DNA from: Aphelocoma coerulescens
Lineage: Eukaryota; Chordata; Aves; Passeriformes; Corvidae
NCBI RefSeq assembly: GCF_041296385.1
Contig: NC_091013.1
Span: 31,133,001 to 31,197,000, forward strand
DNA length: 64,000 nucleotides
Reading direction: 5' to 3'
Part shown: positions 1-19,774 of the stretch, in pieces
Numbering within the stretch: the stretch's first letter is position 1
Layout: every line of letters begins with the position of its first letter
The notes under the pieces: model-generated
What the model was told of the DNA's origin: nothing
Seen by the model: only the letters and a program-made list of their open reading frames with translations
Database searches by the model: none
Translations under genes and position numbers: made by a program

Positions 1-576
1 TTTGCAGATTGCTCAGCTAGTAAAAGCAGTGTTAGCTAATGCAACTCCAGTAGTCCTTTAACTTTAAGCTGTCTGAAATTTGGGATTTCTACAACAGCCT
101 AGTCTAGAAAAATGTAGGCTTTTTTATATTTGTAAGAAAAATTACCCCTGCTGAGAAATCTATAATAAAGAGTGATGAAATATTTTGACTGTGTGTAAAC
201 AAATTAAATTCTGGACTTAATGTACTTTAAAACATCTGGCCTGGCTGATGTGGGGGGGTGGTGGTGGGAAAGCAATAGCAGAATATTTTAAAAACTAGTG
301 TAGAAAAACCCACAACACAATCATTTTTGGAGAAGCAAATAATGGATATTCAGCTCTAAAGTGTATTCTCTGGCCACAGACATCATCCTCTGCTCTCCAA
401 AAGATCTCCTGCCAAAAAATCTAAAACTTAGATGGGAAATACGTTTGTTTGAAACAAAACTTCAGAAAAGAAAATACATAAATCAGGTTTTTTGTCAAAA
501 AATCAACAGTGTAAAGAACATTGGAAAGTGCAGTAATGCTTACATACTTACTGTAATAATCTTCTTGACTACTTAG
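1..576 (+). other. LONRF2 intron upstream of the first visible exon
   Basis: AT-rich intronic sequence. It holds a G-rich run at about 250-268 (gtgggggggtggtggtggg) and nothing I can call an exon. The first TPR and RING exons must lie further upstream, outside the window. Confidence 0.7.
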
Positions 577-9192
<8,616 letters not shown>

Positions 9193-11863
9193 CATGGACT
9201 TGTGTTGTGAATGGGCACCGAAAAACATCTCATGACAGGTTGTTCTGGGGGAGGGCAAAGGGGGAGGGGTTGTTTTTTGTATTTTTTAAAGATTCCTTCA
9301 AGAAGGAACAGCCCTTTCTGACTGCGTCCTGCATCCATCGATTGCATCGGTTTGTTACCTGGGTATTCACCAAACCTTGCACACTCTCCTGTTGTCCTGG
9401 TGAAAACTGAGCCTCTACAGAGCTGTGCTACATTTAGAATGTAGCTGCTGGATGTGGATAATTGCTTCAAAGTACTTTGATAGAGTTGATGTTTCTAGCC
9501 AAGAGAGTTAAGTACTAGAGTAGTGCCATTGGCCTGCATGTGATCTGGATTTTCACTCAGTAAGAGGAGGAAACTGGACAGTGGATTGAAGAGGTGTTTC
9601 CAAGACTTTCTTGAAGGTAGTGAACAGAAGAGGAGTTACGCTGCCCAGCAGAAGTATGCATGAGGACTATAAGCAACAGTACTCTGTTAGTGAATTGGAA
9701 GGCAGTCTGTCATACACCCACATCTCCCTCTCTCTTTCTCTTCAGCAAATAACAATCTGAGGAAAAAACAGGTTAAGCCATTTGTAGTCAAGGCATATGA
9801 GGATGCTTATCTGAAAGAATAATAGCTACTGAATAAGCACACGATTTGGTAGCCTTAGGTAATCCCTCCTTTGTGATTTACGTGTTGTAGCAGAATGAGT
9901 ATATACAAAATGTTTGGAAAGATGTACTTTGGTTTCTTTGAAGAGAAAACCCAAAGTAATCCTAGCCGGTCTTACTGCTAAATTCAAACCAAGCCGCTCC
10001 CTAAAGTATGCTAAACACTGCTGTGAAATAATGATTTCACCCCAAGTATGAGGGAGGCATGCTGCAGTTTGTTCTGAACACATGCTCTGCGAGTGGAACC
10101 AGTGAGGATGAAAGGTGGGGAGGTTTTCATCTCCCTCCTTCCTGCAGTGTCATGCCAACCTCCCATTACATTGGGGTGGTCTCTACTGAACATGTTTCAA
10201 ACCCAAAAGTATTGTAGTTTAGTACCAGTTGCTGTATGTGATGGAAATGAGTCCGCAGTAACACCGTGAAAGGAGTCACAAACCGAACCTATAAAGGCAA
10301 GTCTCAATGCAAGCTTCGGTCAGGTGTTAACCTTCATTTGTCTCTTTGATTATTTTTTTTATGTATTGTTTTGTTAATATCTAACTTTGATAGCTATTAA
10401 ATTGATCACTTGTCAGTCAAATGATCAACATTTGCTCAACTGCCAATGAAATAACTCAGTGTTACCAATTCAATTGGCATAGTTTCCTATAACTAGAACT
10501 GATACTACCAACAGGGAAAAAAGTTGACTTGAATCTCCATGTGCTGCAAGCATAGCAAGACCAATGTAAAGACTTGTTCATGTGCAGAAGTCTGGTAAGA
10601 AGAAGTGGCTGCTTACCTAAACGGTCAAAGTGCCTGGTTTCTTTTTTAGTTCTTTTCTCCTTATTTGTCAATGAAGAGGTATTTAAACTTTTTTTTTCCA
10701 CTTTGTACATGAATTCTGGAAGAAGACTGCATGAAAATGAGGTGATTGGGATATATTACCTGCTCTCTTTGGGTATTGTAGTTATAACCTCTGTGGTCCG
10801 GGAAACAAAAATGCAGTTTTTTTTCCTTTCAGCAAATGGCTACCACAAATGGTTTCTGTAACATACCCTGAATGTACTGTAACTGCCTCTACCTTGAACA
10901 CGCCTTTTCTATTTAAGTAGTTTGTAAGTATATTCTCTGAAGTGTGACGTGCATAATGTACAACCAATGATGTCATAACCTCTACAGTAGCCTTCTGCAA
11001 GTTCTGCTACCACCACCAAAATACTCAAAATTCAAGTTGAATGCATTTCCTCCAGGATTTGAAGATGATAAAGAGAAATTTGCTGAAGTATAAAGGAATT
11101 GTTGTATTCATGGGGAGGAAATGTCAAAGTCAGTAGGTCTTCAGCCCACTGTCAGCTGAGCTACTGAAGGGTGATTTCACAAACTAATTCTCAGACCAGA
11201 AAATGGACTGTATTTGATCTTGCAATCCTTTCTGTTCAGCTTCCTGTTCTTCCCATTCCTTTCCATGCTGTGTATTTCTTCAAGACTCACTCATCTTGCT
11301 TGTTTGTGTGTCTGGCCTAGTTTTGAGTATTACTAGTTTAGCTGGAAGAGGATGCTGATGGTATTTGTATATTGCTGGTCCCTGATCTTATATGTGCTTA
11401 ATTTTACAGATAGTGCATTTAAGAAAAAAAATATCAAGGTGCTAGTTAGTGTCTTCTTGGCTTTGCCTCAGTAAATGTTAATGTTAATATTCTTCTCTGC
11501 AAAAGTAATTTTTTCAAGGTATCTACTTTTGAGGTACTTCTGACAGAAAACCCTATGAAATGAGAGGTTGTTTACTGCTATTTTGTAGTGTGTAAAGACA
11601 TTCTACATGGGAAGTGACATTACTGTGTTCATGAAGGCCCGCATAGTTAATGGAGTGATTGTTATTGAAAAGAAAGCTGAACTGTAGAGGGATTTTTTTT
11701 TAGTCAAGGTTTAAAGCAGTTTGTGAATATTTCAGTGACTGATGTTTTGGATAAATGATAACAACAAAGGAATTGTCTGTGTATGGATGCAAATAATCAT
11801 ATTAGCAGCCCAAAGCTGACATTTCTTCCAAAACGTTGAATGCTGATCAAATAGCAAAGCTTT

Positions 11864-11877
11864 AATAAATAAATAAA
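11864..11877 (+). other. Candidate proximal poly(A) signals
   Basis: Three overlapping AATAAA hexamers occur at 11864, 11868 and 11872 (aataaataaataaaa), about 2.7 kb after the LONRF2 stop codon. No clear GU-rich element follows directly, so use is uncertain. Confidence 0.35.
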
Positions 11878-12891
11878 ATCACCACTGCCCTGTGGTACTT
11901 GCTTTCTAAGGGAAAGTACCAGTTTTCATTTTTACCAAATCACCTCTGCCATATAATATCTGCAGCATCCAGTAGTACCTCACAGGAAAAGCTGTCTCAT
12001 TGCTCTCTAGAGGAAATGTCCACATTACAGCCAGTCTGTGCTTAGGTGTAACTTGTTGCCAAGGTACATGTTGGAAGCATTGGAGCTGAGCTCCTGGAAG
12101 GGATAGACAGGATTTGTTGCCTTTCTAGCTCATTACACTTTTCTTGCTTGCTGTCCAAGCAAGGATGCTGGGATATATGATGCGTCTTTTCACTGTGGTG
12201 AATGTGGCCCTTCTTTATACATCGTAAAGAGGCCAAAAAGAAAAAAAAAATCCCTCTACCTCTACACCTGTTGTTCACCTGTAAAATTTCAAGCTACAAA
12301 ATGATATATATATTTTAACCTTTTTTGTCTTTCAGAAGCATACTAATTGTTTGCCACTGAGGCCTTTTATCTACTGTATTTTAATATGTTCATTTGATAG
12401 TCATCGAGATCTCTTTGTACTTCTAACCTGTAGAACTTGTCATGTTTCTTACTGCTCCTTTTTCCTTGTTCTCCAGTCCACTTTTAAATTGATAAATAGA
12501 AAGCTGTACACTCTATTTCTGTTACATTTTACACTAGTGGAACTGGTATTTTGGTAGCGCCTTAATTTTGCAGTTGTGAAATGATTGTATCAACTCTTAT
12601 CTGGGGCTTCTGACCAGATGTAAATGAGTATGTTTAATGTAGATAAACTTGAAACCATTTTTTACTGTTTTAAAGCTAGAAATGAAATGGAGTGTGTACA
12701 TATGTATAAATATAAATTATTAATCTGCACCTTTTTGTATCTAGTAAATACAGGAGAAGTTCATGTTCTAACCACATTTGGCACTTCTTGTTGCATAAAA
12801 AAAGCCAAAACTTTTTTTAAAAATTGCAGTGTTCATTTCATGTGTATTTGCAATATTCATGGGAAATGTGTTTAATTTATGTGATATTTGG

Positions 12892-12897
12892 AATAAA
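12892..12897 (+). other. Candidate distal LONRF2 poly(A) signal
   Basis: AATAAA lies in tttggaataaaccaggttg and is followed within about 25 bases by the GU-rich gagtgtgagttcatgg. This is the usual arrangement for cleavage near 12912-12920. It is the best end for the LONRF2 transcript that I can see. Confidence 0.5.
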
Positions 12898-12915
12898 CCA
12901 GGTTGAATTTATAAG

Positions 12916-15900
12916 AGTGTGAGTTCATGGGGAAAGCTTTATCACTCTGTGAGGACTAAGAGCTAGAGCTGTGACGTCTGAACAGAAACAAGCCACAGAT
13001 GTGCTGCTGTCAGAAGGGGGGTGGTAGTCTGATTTTCCTGACAGGAGCCCAAGGGCTGAGAATTGGCCTCAGGAGGCTTTAAGAAGCAAATGGCATCCCA
13101 GAAGCAGTGGTTAGATGTTGGGGTTCATAATTGCATGGCAATTGTTTTAGCCCCGGTGCGAGGAAGGGGGGAGGCTGCAGAGGTTGTGGCACAGTGGGGT
13201 TTGCTGGGCAGCCAGGGCAGATTGTGGCACTGGGTGTGAATGTGAGGGGTGGATTTGAAGGAGGGCTGGAGGGCCTCAAAATAAGGGGGAGTTGAGGGGC
13301 CTTCAGCAGGGTGGGATGGGGGAGATAAACCTTTAGCTTCCTCAGGAGTGGGTTGTGACAAAAATGGGGTATGATGATGAAGTGGGCTCTTCCTTTTTTA
13401 GCTTACTGGATTATTTTGTAGCCCTAAGAATGACCTGACTGGCCCAATAGACTTAAGCTCTAAAAAATACAAGGTTACAGTGAAGAACAACAAATGCTTT
13501 ATTGTCTAAGCCCAGTGAAATAAAATACCTTCAGGATGGTATGAGGGAGGCAATGTTCCAGAGCAAGGCAACTGGACATGGCTAGCACGAGTGTATGGGG
13601 GCTGGGACACTGGTCAGCAGTAAAACTTTGGTGATCCTCATGGGTTCCTACCAACTCAGGATATTCTCTTCTAAAACAGAGTTGTGTGAATCCAACACAA
13701 GTTGTGTGAAGTTGTGTGAAACCAAGCCAGATTGTGGAGAGCATATCACATTCCTCAGTTATGTCTTCCTGCCAGCTAATCTGTGGAGCCAAACTGCTGT
13801 GAAGGCATTTACAAGTAGTAAATACTAGCAGGTTTTTTCTCCTTTTGGTGTTGGATTGGCTGACCTTTGTATCTGTATTCACTGAGCACACAAACATCAG
13901 TTACAGGACTGCTCTTTTAGATTGCAAGTGTGTGGGGGAGTGTCTGTAAATGCTGCTTGAGCTGCTTCAATACCCTGGACAACAACATTCTTGAAACATC
14001 ATTCTTTTCACCAATAAAAAGAGGTTATCAAGGTTTCCTTTTCCATTGCCCACATCCTCGTGCACCTCGAGACTTGAGAACAATAGAGCATGGAGTTAGT
14101 AAGTAGTTTTTTTCCTTATTCTGCATGTCCTTTGCTAGTAGATAGATACCAAGCCCTGGAAAGGCAGCATCTCAGACTGCCTGCTTCCCTGAGTAATGCC
14201 ACTGTTAAGAGTGTGGAAACCTTAATGGTCTGTTGTCTTACTTGCATCACTCTAATCAAACCAGGAACTAAAAATAATGCTGCTTAACTCTGTTCAACAG
14301 CACTTGCTTGAAGCTGTTAGCTATTGAATTGTAGAATAAGAAAGATCGAGAGAAAATCTGATACTATCAGTCAAGTGCAAAGAATAAAAAGAAAGTGAAT
14401 CCATGCCAGCACTTTGCCTAGTTCCTCTAATGACTGTGCAGCTAAAAGACAAGCATGTTTTCCACTGCATTTATGTTTCAGGGTAGGAACAAGTTGTTTC
14501 TAAATCGAGATGAATATCACTTGCTGACAACTTTCATAGCTCTGTTCCTCAATATGTGGGATTCTGCCTTGTCTGCTAAATTTGGGACTTCATGCATCCA
14601 TGGAAGGAATGTCTTCACTTGTAAATGTTGCTTACATTTTTTCTCGTAAACATCTGCTGCTCTTTTTGTGCGACAGCCGTATTGGAGCCCTGCTCTGGGG
14701 AGGACCTGAATTTTGAACACAGAAGTTGCTCTTGGGGTCAGGCTAGTTAACCTCACCGCAGACAAAGTTAGAGAAAAAACTCTGGTCCCCTTTTTCCTAC
14801 CTAGTACACTCTGGAGGGAGAGCTGAGCTTCCAAAGTTGCAGTCCTGTGTCCATGCAAACCTGAGGATGGCACATTGAGAATGGTATACAGCAAGTGTCC
14901 AAGAGCATAATTTGTCTTTAACCACAGTAAAAGCCGATGGGAGGCACCTCTCTGTAGCCCCATCAGCCCAACAACCTATTCCTCCTCTCAGTTCAGCTCA
15001 TGAAGCCCTCAGGAGACCTACTGCCCACCATCCTGGATCTTGCCCTTGGGATTCCCTACCCCTTCTCATCACAACATCTTGTTCTTCCCTTGCTGACCCA
15101 CTGGCTTTCTTTTCAAGGGAGAAAAGAGATAAAAGGTAAATAAACCAAAACCCCAGGAAGGTTTTGCTGACTGTTGGCTTCAGTTGCCAGTTCTTTGGGC
15201 AAAACTATAGTAAGAGAGCAGGTTCAGGCAGCAGGACCTCTTAAATCAGAGTAGATCTAGCAGGGAAAGAAAGAAACTTTTAAAGCAGAAAGAGAGAGGA
15301 ATGAATATGTAATACAGTGTCCATCATTGTAAGTGGAGAGATATCCAACTTAAAGCTCGGCCCTGCCCTGGAGCAAGTACCTCATGTTTTCTGCTGGTGG
15401 CTGAGGCACCTCACAGTGCTGGCTGGTTGCCCTTGTTGGCTAAGAGAACACAGACTTGCTGTGGCTAAGTAGTCGTGGTATCAGAAAATGCCTAAGTGCT
15501 CCGTGCCAGCTTTATTTGCTTTTATCTGAAATTATTTGGCTTGGGCAGAAGGAGGAAGATCATCGGTTGCCTGAAGTCCATCTAGCAAGGGCCCAGCCCC
15601 AGTGTGATTTCCCCATTCCCTCTGTGTTCAGGGAAGATCTATCACCATGAGGCTGCATGGAGATCTCAACCTGCCACCAAAATGTCTTTCTTCCGTTCCA
15701 TTTAGACCACCAATGATGATGTGTGTTACAGAGAACAGGCCTTGTATCAAGAGGTGTAACAAAACTGTCAAGATAAATTTGATTTCTGCCTCTTAAGTAC
15801 ATGTCACCAGAGCCTAAACTGCATCAGGGGCTTTGCTAAAGGGTGACTTCATTTCTGATACCCTCATACAGCTGCCTGGAGCCCTGCCCATACTTAGAGA

Positions 15901-17479
15901 AACACTGTGGAAAGGACACTGTTCTCTACAGGCACGTCAAGAGGTGCTTCTTCATGTGGAGCACTCTCAGATCAGCTTCTTTTTAAGTAAATCTGTGAAG
16001 CCTTATGTTGTAGACCCAAAGCTCATTTGCCAGTGGAGACCAAGATTCAAATAGGGGTATTCAAAGAAAACAGAAGTTACTTACCCAGAACCAGAAATCA
16101 CTGAATATGTAATTTCCCCCTTCTTCTGGTTCTTTCTTTCCTTGGTCTCTACTGGAAGTGGAGGGCAGGAAGGCACATGAGGGAACACCCAAACCTCAGG
16201 CACCGAGCTCTGTGGTGGGAGCACAGTAATTCCAGAGGAAAGGCAAATACTGAAGTATCCACGCTGGTTTGCTTAAGATGCAGTGCTCTCAAAGCTTATG
16301 TATAATTGTGGCAAAACTGTTTGGGAGATAGGAAGTTACTTCAGAGTAAGTTTTTGTTCTCCCTTGCTCACTGTTGTTATGAATCAACTCTCTGCCCCCA
16401 CACCAGGTTTACCTATGAAGCTCAGTATTAAGGTCATTTGTAAATCCTCCATAAGAATTGGATCATTTTCCAAGTAGCCTATTGTCCTTTCTCAATATTG
16501 AATGCTACCAGACACTTGAAAAGTACAAGAAGTGCTTGAATGGGAAAAATGAGAAGAATCTGGCAAGATGTTTCTCCCAAATCCCTCAGCCTGAGTCTTC
16601 TATATATCCTGGAAAACTTTTTCTTTTCCTCTTCCAAAATTATATATAGAATTTGACGGAGGCTCTGAGTTTGAGCAAGGAATGTGGTATAATCAAGGCA
16701 TTCATAAAAACCAATTGATTCCTTCTGTAATCCTGCATTATTGTGACCTCAGTACCACAGTGCATCAACACATTCCTCAAATTAATTGTGCATAAAGATC
16801 TACCATTTTTCCTCATTTTTGTATTGTTTTGTCTATACTCAGAACTTCTGTTATTTCTGGTATGTTTTCTGTTGCTTAGAGAGGCCCAAATCGATCACAC
16901 TTTCCTAAATAAAGGAACTGTAAAAAGAATATATGCCGCCCACTCTTCACACACTCTAATGTTTTGTTTGCTGTGTAGACAGCTACAAGGTTGTGTTCAG
17001 AACTCTTTATCTGAATCACAGGCTTCTCATTTCACAGAGGTGCCTCCTTACCAGATGGTGCTTTCAAGAAAGTAATTTTCTTGTTTACTTTGCAGCAATT
17101 GACTCTGCCTAAGTGCCAGCTTTGGCCAGACCTTTTCAAATATATTCAGTATGTGCTAATTCTACAGTGCAGGGGCTTTTTCATTTTATCTTTGAGAACA
17201 GTAAGAGGTAATTCCTCTTGGAGAATGTGTACTAAAGCATCGGTAAGAGTTGATGTTCTTCCAGTTGTAAGACAGCCTGGGTTTACATCCTTTTTTTAGC
17301 AGCAATATCTGTTCCCCTTTAGACAGATAGCTGCTGATTGCAGTTTGCCTTTTGCTCAGCACTCTGTTCCTTCTGTGCCTGGTGCTGGAAAATCTCTTGG
17401 CACAGAGGAGTTAAATATTTCTGAGCTCTTGCTTGAGTCATCTGTCCCCGAGTGGGGAGTGGGTTTGCTTGCAAGCACG
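12916..17479. other. Intergenic, no gene recognised
   Basis: It begins with a G-rich, C-poor block at about 13000-13330 (aaggggggaggc and similar). Three copies of gttgtgtgaa occur at 13681, 13701 and 13711. I see no transposon. Several open frames of 60-148 codons are present on both strands, but none resembles a known protein. Confidence 0.6.
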
Positions 17480-17660
17480 TATTGGTTTGGAGCTGGTCCT
17501 GGAGCAGGAGCGCACGGCTCACGTCCGGGCCTGGGCAGGAACCAAGGAACACAGGCACTGCGAGTCAAAACACACCAGCGAGGCGGGGCAGCGCGGGGCT
17601 CGGCAGGATTAGCCAATGGCACTGTCGCTTTGCCTCCACTCATTCCGGTTGGAAGAAGGA
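17480..17660. promoter_or_regulatory. Small CpG-rich cluster with CCAAT and GC-box-like motifs
   Basis: About 13 CpG dinucleotides fall in roughly 175 bp, far above the flanks. An inverted CCAAT (attgg) is at 17480-17484, a GC-box-like aggcggggc at 17581-17589, and a forward CCAAT at 17613-17617. This combination suggests a weak promoter or unmethylated regulatory island. The evidence is composition and motifs only; the cluster is shorter than a classical CpG island. Confidence 0.4.
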
Positions 17661-18489
17661 ATACAGGGAAAGCAGGGACATTTTTGCCTCTGCTTCTGTT
17701 CATAGGCTGCGTGTGAGATTGTTCTCTGGCACAGGCACTGCTTGGCACAGAACAGATGTGTGTGTCCACAGTGTAAAATCCTGCTTCCCACCCAAAATAT
17801 GCAGCTTCACACAAACTACCCGTTGGGAATGGTTCCTGAATTGTACAAATTTGAGGAGCTGGGGAGGAAGAGGGTGTAACATTATCTGGAGTACAGGGCA
17901 ATAGTAATACTTCATCTCTCAGCCTCTAGCACTGAAGAGACTTCCTAAGCCAGATGTGATGTCTGTGTGTTCCAGAGCCCTCAGTACATCTCACACCTTT
18001 ATTTTTTATGGTGGTGTTTTGAACCCACAGACTTGTTTGGCAAGGATATCCACAGGCTGACTAGAGAGTGTGTGCTTTTCATTTTGGACTAGGATCTTAC
18101 TTACTTACCTTTGCACTCCCTAGCTCTTCCATGGGAAGGTTGAAGGTAAACAATAGGGACTTGGTCTTTTGGGGGCTCAGGTGGGGGAGGATGGGCTAGT
18201 GAAAGCAGATTTTTGGAAGAAGCCGTGGGCAGGTGGACTTAATATCTTGTAATTTCTTCTAATAGTGGAAATACGGGACACCAACAGGAGACACCAGAAG
18301 CTGAACAAGGAAAGGGATTGTTCCTCCAAGCCAGTGATCTCTCTGTTTTTTTTCCACTTCTGCTCCACTGCTAGAGCTTTATCTGACCAGAGAGTCCAGG
18401 CTTAGTCTCTCACTTAGATCCCTTCTGTAATTTCTCAAGACCAGCCTTTGCTGGTATGAGCCTCAATGACTCAGCATTATCAAAAGAAT
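17661..18489. other. Intergenic, no gene recognised
   Basis: Between the CpG cluster and the next CR1 copy I see no gene and no diagnostic repeat. Confidence 0.6.
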
Positions 18490-18895
18490 ACTCCTATGAA
18501 GGGTGGCTGAGGGAGCTGGTGTTTAGCCTGGAGAAAGGCTCCTCAGAGGAGCCTCTACAGCTCTCTACTCTCCCTCTACTCTCTCTCTACAACTACCTGA
18601 AAGGAACTTGTGGTGAGGTTGGGGTTGGCATCTTCTCACAAGTAATAATCAATAGGACAAGATAAAACAGCCTCAGTTTGCATCAAGGAAGCTTTATATT
18701 AGGAAAAATTTCTTCACCAACAGGGCTGTCAAAGGCTGCCCAGGGAGGTGGTAGAGTTGCCATCCCTGGGGGTATTTCAAAGCAGATGTGGTACTTGGGA
18801 ACATGGTTTAGTGGTGAACTTCACAGTGCTGGGGTAAGAGTTAGACTTGTTGACCTTAAGAGTAATCTCCAACCTAAAAGATTCTATTATTTTAT
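18490..18895 (+). mobile_element. CR1 LINE fragment, sense, 5' truncated
   Basis: The sequence follows the end of CR1 ORF2 and the tail: ctcctatgaagggtggctga, gtttagcctggagaaaggc, acctgaaaggaacttgtggt, ggctgcccagggaggtggtag, then a degraded terminus near attctattattttatgg. A CT-rich expansion (ctctctactctccctctact) at about 18556-18590 interrupts it. The frame is broken by stops and indels, so the copy is inactive. Confidence 0.85.
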
Positions 18896-19182
18896 GGTCC
18901 ATCAAAATACTTTCCTTCTGAAATCTTCTGTGTTTAGCAGTCTTTTGCCAAGTTTTCCTGTTCTGCTTTGCCTACACCTTTTCTGTCTATCTTTCTCTTT
19001 CCTGTACTGGGACACAAAGGAGCTCAAGGGTATGGAGGGGAGCAGAGGGAGCCTGAAAAGAAGCCAGAACATGGGTGTTTTTCTCAGCAACCTCATTGAC
19101 ATTGCAGCCTGACTCACTGCACTCCATCACTCACTCCAGCCCCTCCTGGACAACGCAGGAGGTCATGGAATTGTGTGTAGCT
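18896..19182. other. Intergenic spacer between CR1 and solo LTR
   Basis: Unremarkable sequence. Its last six bases (tgtagc, 19177-19182) are the left target-site copy of the LTR that follows. Confidence 0.6.
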
Positions 19183-19774
19183 GTTGTTACGGTGTGCTGG
19201 CTTTGTCTGAGATAGAGTTGGTTTTCTTTGCAGTTACTCATTTGTGGCTGAGCTTGGAATTTGTGCTGGAAAGTGTTTATAACACAGGGATGTTTTAGCT
19301 GTTGCTGAGATGTGCTCACACAGAGTCAAGGCCTTTTCTGCTCCTCATCCCACCCCACCAATGAACAGGCTGGTGGTGTACAAGGGGCTGGAAGGGAACA
19401 CAGCCAGGAAAGCTGAGCCCAACTGACCAAAGGGATATCCTACTCCCTATGGACTCAGGATATAAAGCTGGGGGAAGAAGGAGAAAGGGGGGGGAAGTTC
19501 AGAGTAATGGCGTTTGTCTTCCCAAGCCACCATTATGTGTGACAGGGCCCTGCTTTCCTAGAGCTGACTGAATCCTTGCTTGTCTGTGGGAAGGGGTGAA
19601 TGAATTCCTTGCTTCACTTTGCTGATGTGTGTGGCTTTTGCTTTTCCTATTAAGCTGTCTTTATCTGAACCCACAAGTTTTCCCACTTCTACCCTGCTGA
19701 CCCCCATCCCATCAGGGAGAGGGCAGTGAGTGGCTGTGTGGTGCTTAGCTGCTGTCTGGGGTTGAGCCGTGAGA
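19183..19774 (+). mobile_element. Solo LTR, ERVK-like (class II endogenous retrovirus), about 592 bp
   Basis: The element opens with tgttgttacggtgtg and closes at gttgagccgtgaga, a decayed CA end. It has a TATA box (ggatataaagctgggg, about 19459-19474), a downstream segment beginning atggcgtttgtcttcccaag, and a decayed poly(A) signal (tattaagctgtctttatc, near 19649). It is flanked by tgtagc (19177-19182) and tgcagc (19775-19780), a 6-bp target duplication with one mismatch. A 6-bp duplication fits class II/ERVK integration. From memory, this matches an LTR family very common in neoavian genomes. No internal viral sequence is present, so it is a solo LTR left by recombination. Confidence 0.88.

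Larger units (their letters stand above)
9193..12915 (+). other. Probable LONRF2 3' untranslated region
   Basis: From the stop codon to just past the AATAAA at 12892 I find no coding exon, no CR1 and no LTR. The stretch is AT-rich, increasingly so after 11.4 kb, as expected of a long vertebrate 3' UTR. Its end is inferred from the poly(A) signal and the change in composition after about 12.95 kb, where a G-rich block begins. Shorter forms may end at the AATAAA cluster near 11864. No transcript evidence was available. Confidence 0.5.

Noticed and set aside
1..60. Possible upstream LONRF2 exon after tttgcag
   Set aside because: The frame after the AG stays open for only about 19 codons, no convincing donor precedes the stop, and the peptide does not resemble the LONRF linker.
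14517..14963. 148-codon open frame on the - strand
   Set aside because: No recognisable similarity, no splice or promoter context; likely chance.
17356..17904. Overlapping open frames of 181 codons (-) and 150 codons (+)
   Set aside because: They coincide with the GC-rich CpG cluster, where stops are rare by composition. Neither peptide shows a domain or family similarity.
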